DNA of 5,400 nt from an uncultured Rikenella sp. (GTDB lineage Bacteria; Bacteroidota; Bacteroidia; Bacteroidales; Rikenellaceae). Positions within the stretch are counted from its first letter, which is position 1. Each line of letters opens with the position of its first letter. Made by a program: the position numbers and the translations under genes. Below, one piece after another: positions 5,364-5,400 of this stretch. The notes under the pieces are model-generated. The model did no database searches and was not told where the DNA came from. It saw nothing but the letters and a program-made list of their open reading frames with translations. The stretch spans positions 1-5,400 of the forward strand of contig NZ_CAJTMN010000121.1 in the NCBI RefSeq assembly GCF_910577125.1, given 5' to 3'.

Positions 5364-5397
5364 TGCCCACCGCGGGCACGCGGGGCCTGCCCGGCCC
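5364..5397. repeat. Two GC-rich hairpins after the lectin fragment
   Basis: TGCCC (5364-5368) pairs with GGGCA (5374-5378) around ACCGC, and GGGCC (5383-5387) pairs with GGCCC (5393-5397) around TGCCC. They begin about 20 bases after the stop codon. No T-run follows within the window, so a terminator is not shown. In the Bordetella phage DGR a GC-rich hairpin or cruciform just past the variable region supports retrohoming, which makes the position notable. Confidence 0.5.
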
Positions 5398-5400
5398 GAG

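Overview
The window most resembles a high-GC Bacteroidales chromosome. Alistipes/Rikenellaceae is my best guess, from overall character rather than any search. Three things point this way: perfect matches to the Bacteroidetes -7 promoter element (TAnnTTTG) in front of both main genes, the lack of strong Shine-Dalgarno sequences, and a C-terminal lectin-like fragment of a type common in gut Bacteroidales.

Layout. Positions 1-875 contain no credible gene but are unusually full of short inverted repeats, including a recurring 17-nt hairpin (7-bp arms, 3-nt loop). From 876 to 3188 on the minus strand lies a complete penicillin-binding protein 1C gene (pbpC, 770 aa). A 140-bp divergent intergenic region (3189-3328) carries candidate promoters for both flanking genes and a 17-bp tandem duplication. 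From 3329 to 4954 on the plus strand lies a complete exported DUF4140/DUF4139 protein (MuiA family, 541 aa). Directly against its 3' end, overlapping by 7 bp in another frame, is a 131-codon reading frame (4948-5343). It looks like the C-terminal piece of a C-type-lectin-fold protein, without a normal start or N-terminus. The last 57 bases hold GC-rich inverted repeats.

The strongest unusual signal is in the lectin fragment. Its last ~60 codons look like the variable region of a diversity-generating retroelement (DGR). Codons at putative ligand-facing positions nearly all end in C or T and can be derived from AAC, AAT or TAC by changes at adenines only, while the scaffold residues between them (WSSA, L-x-F, RA-x-G, LRCLSE) keep the order expected of this family. 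No reverse transcriptase, Avd-like gene or template repeat is visible, so a template would have to lie elsewhere.

How the genes relate. PbpC is an inner-membrane peptidoglycan synthase and the MuiA-family protein is a predicted envelope protein. They are divergent neighbours with no demonstrated functional link. The lectin fragment appears to be a later arrival or a remnant downstream of the MuiA-family gene, which may supply its transcription.
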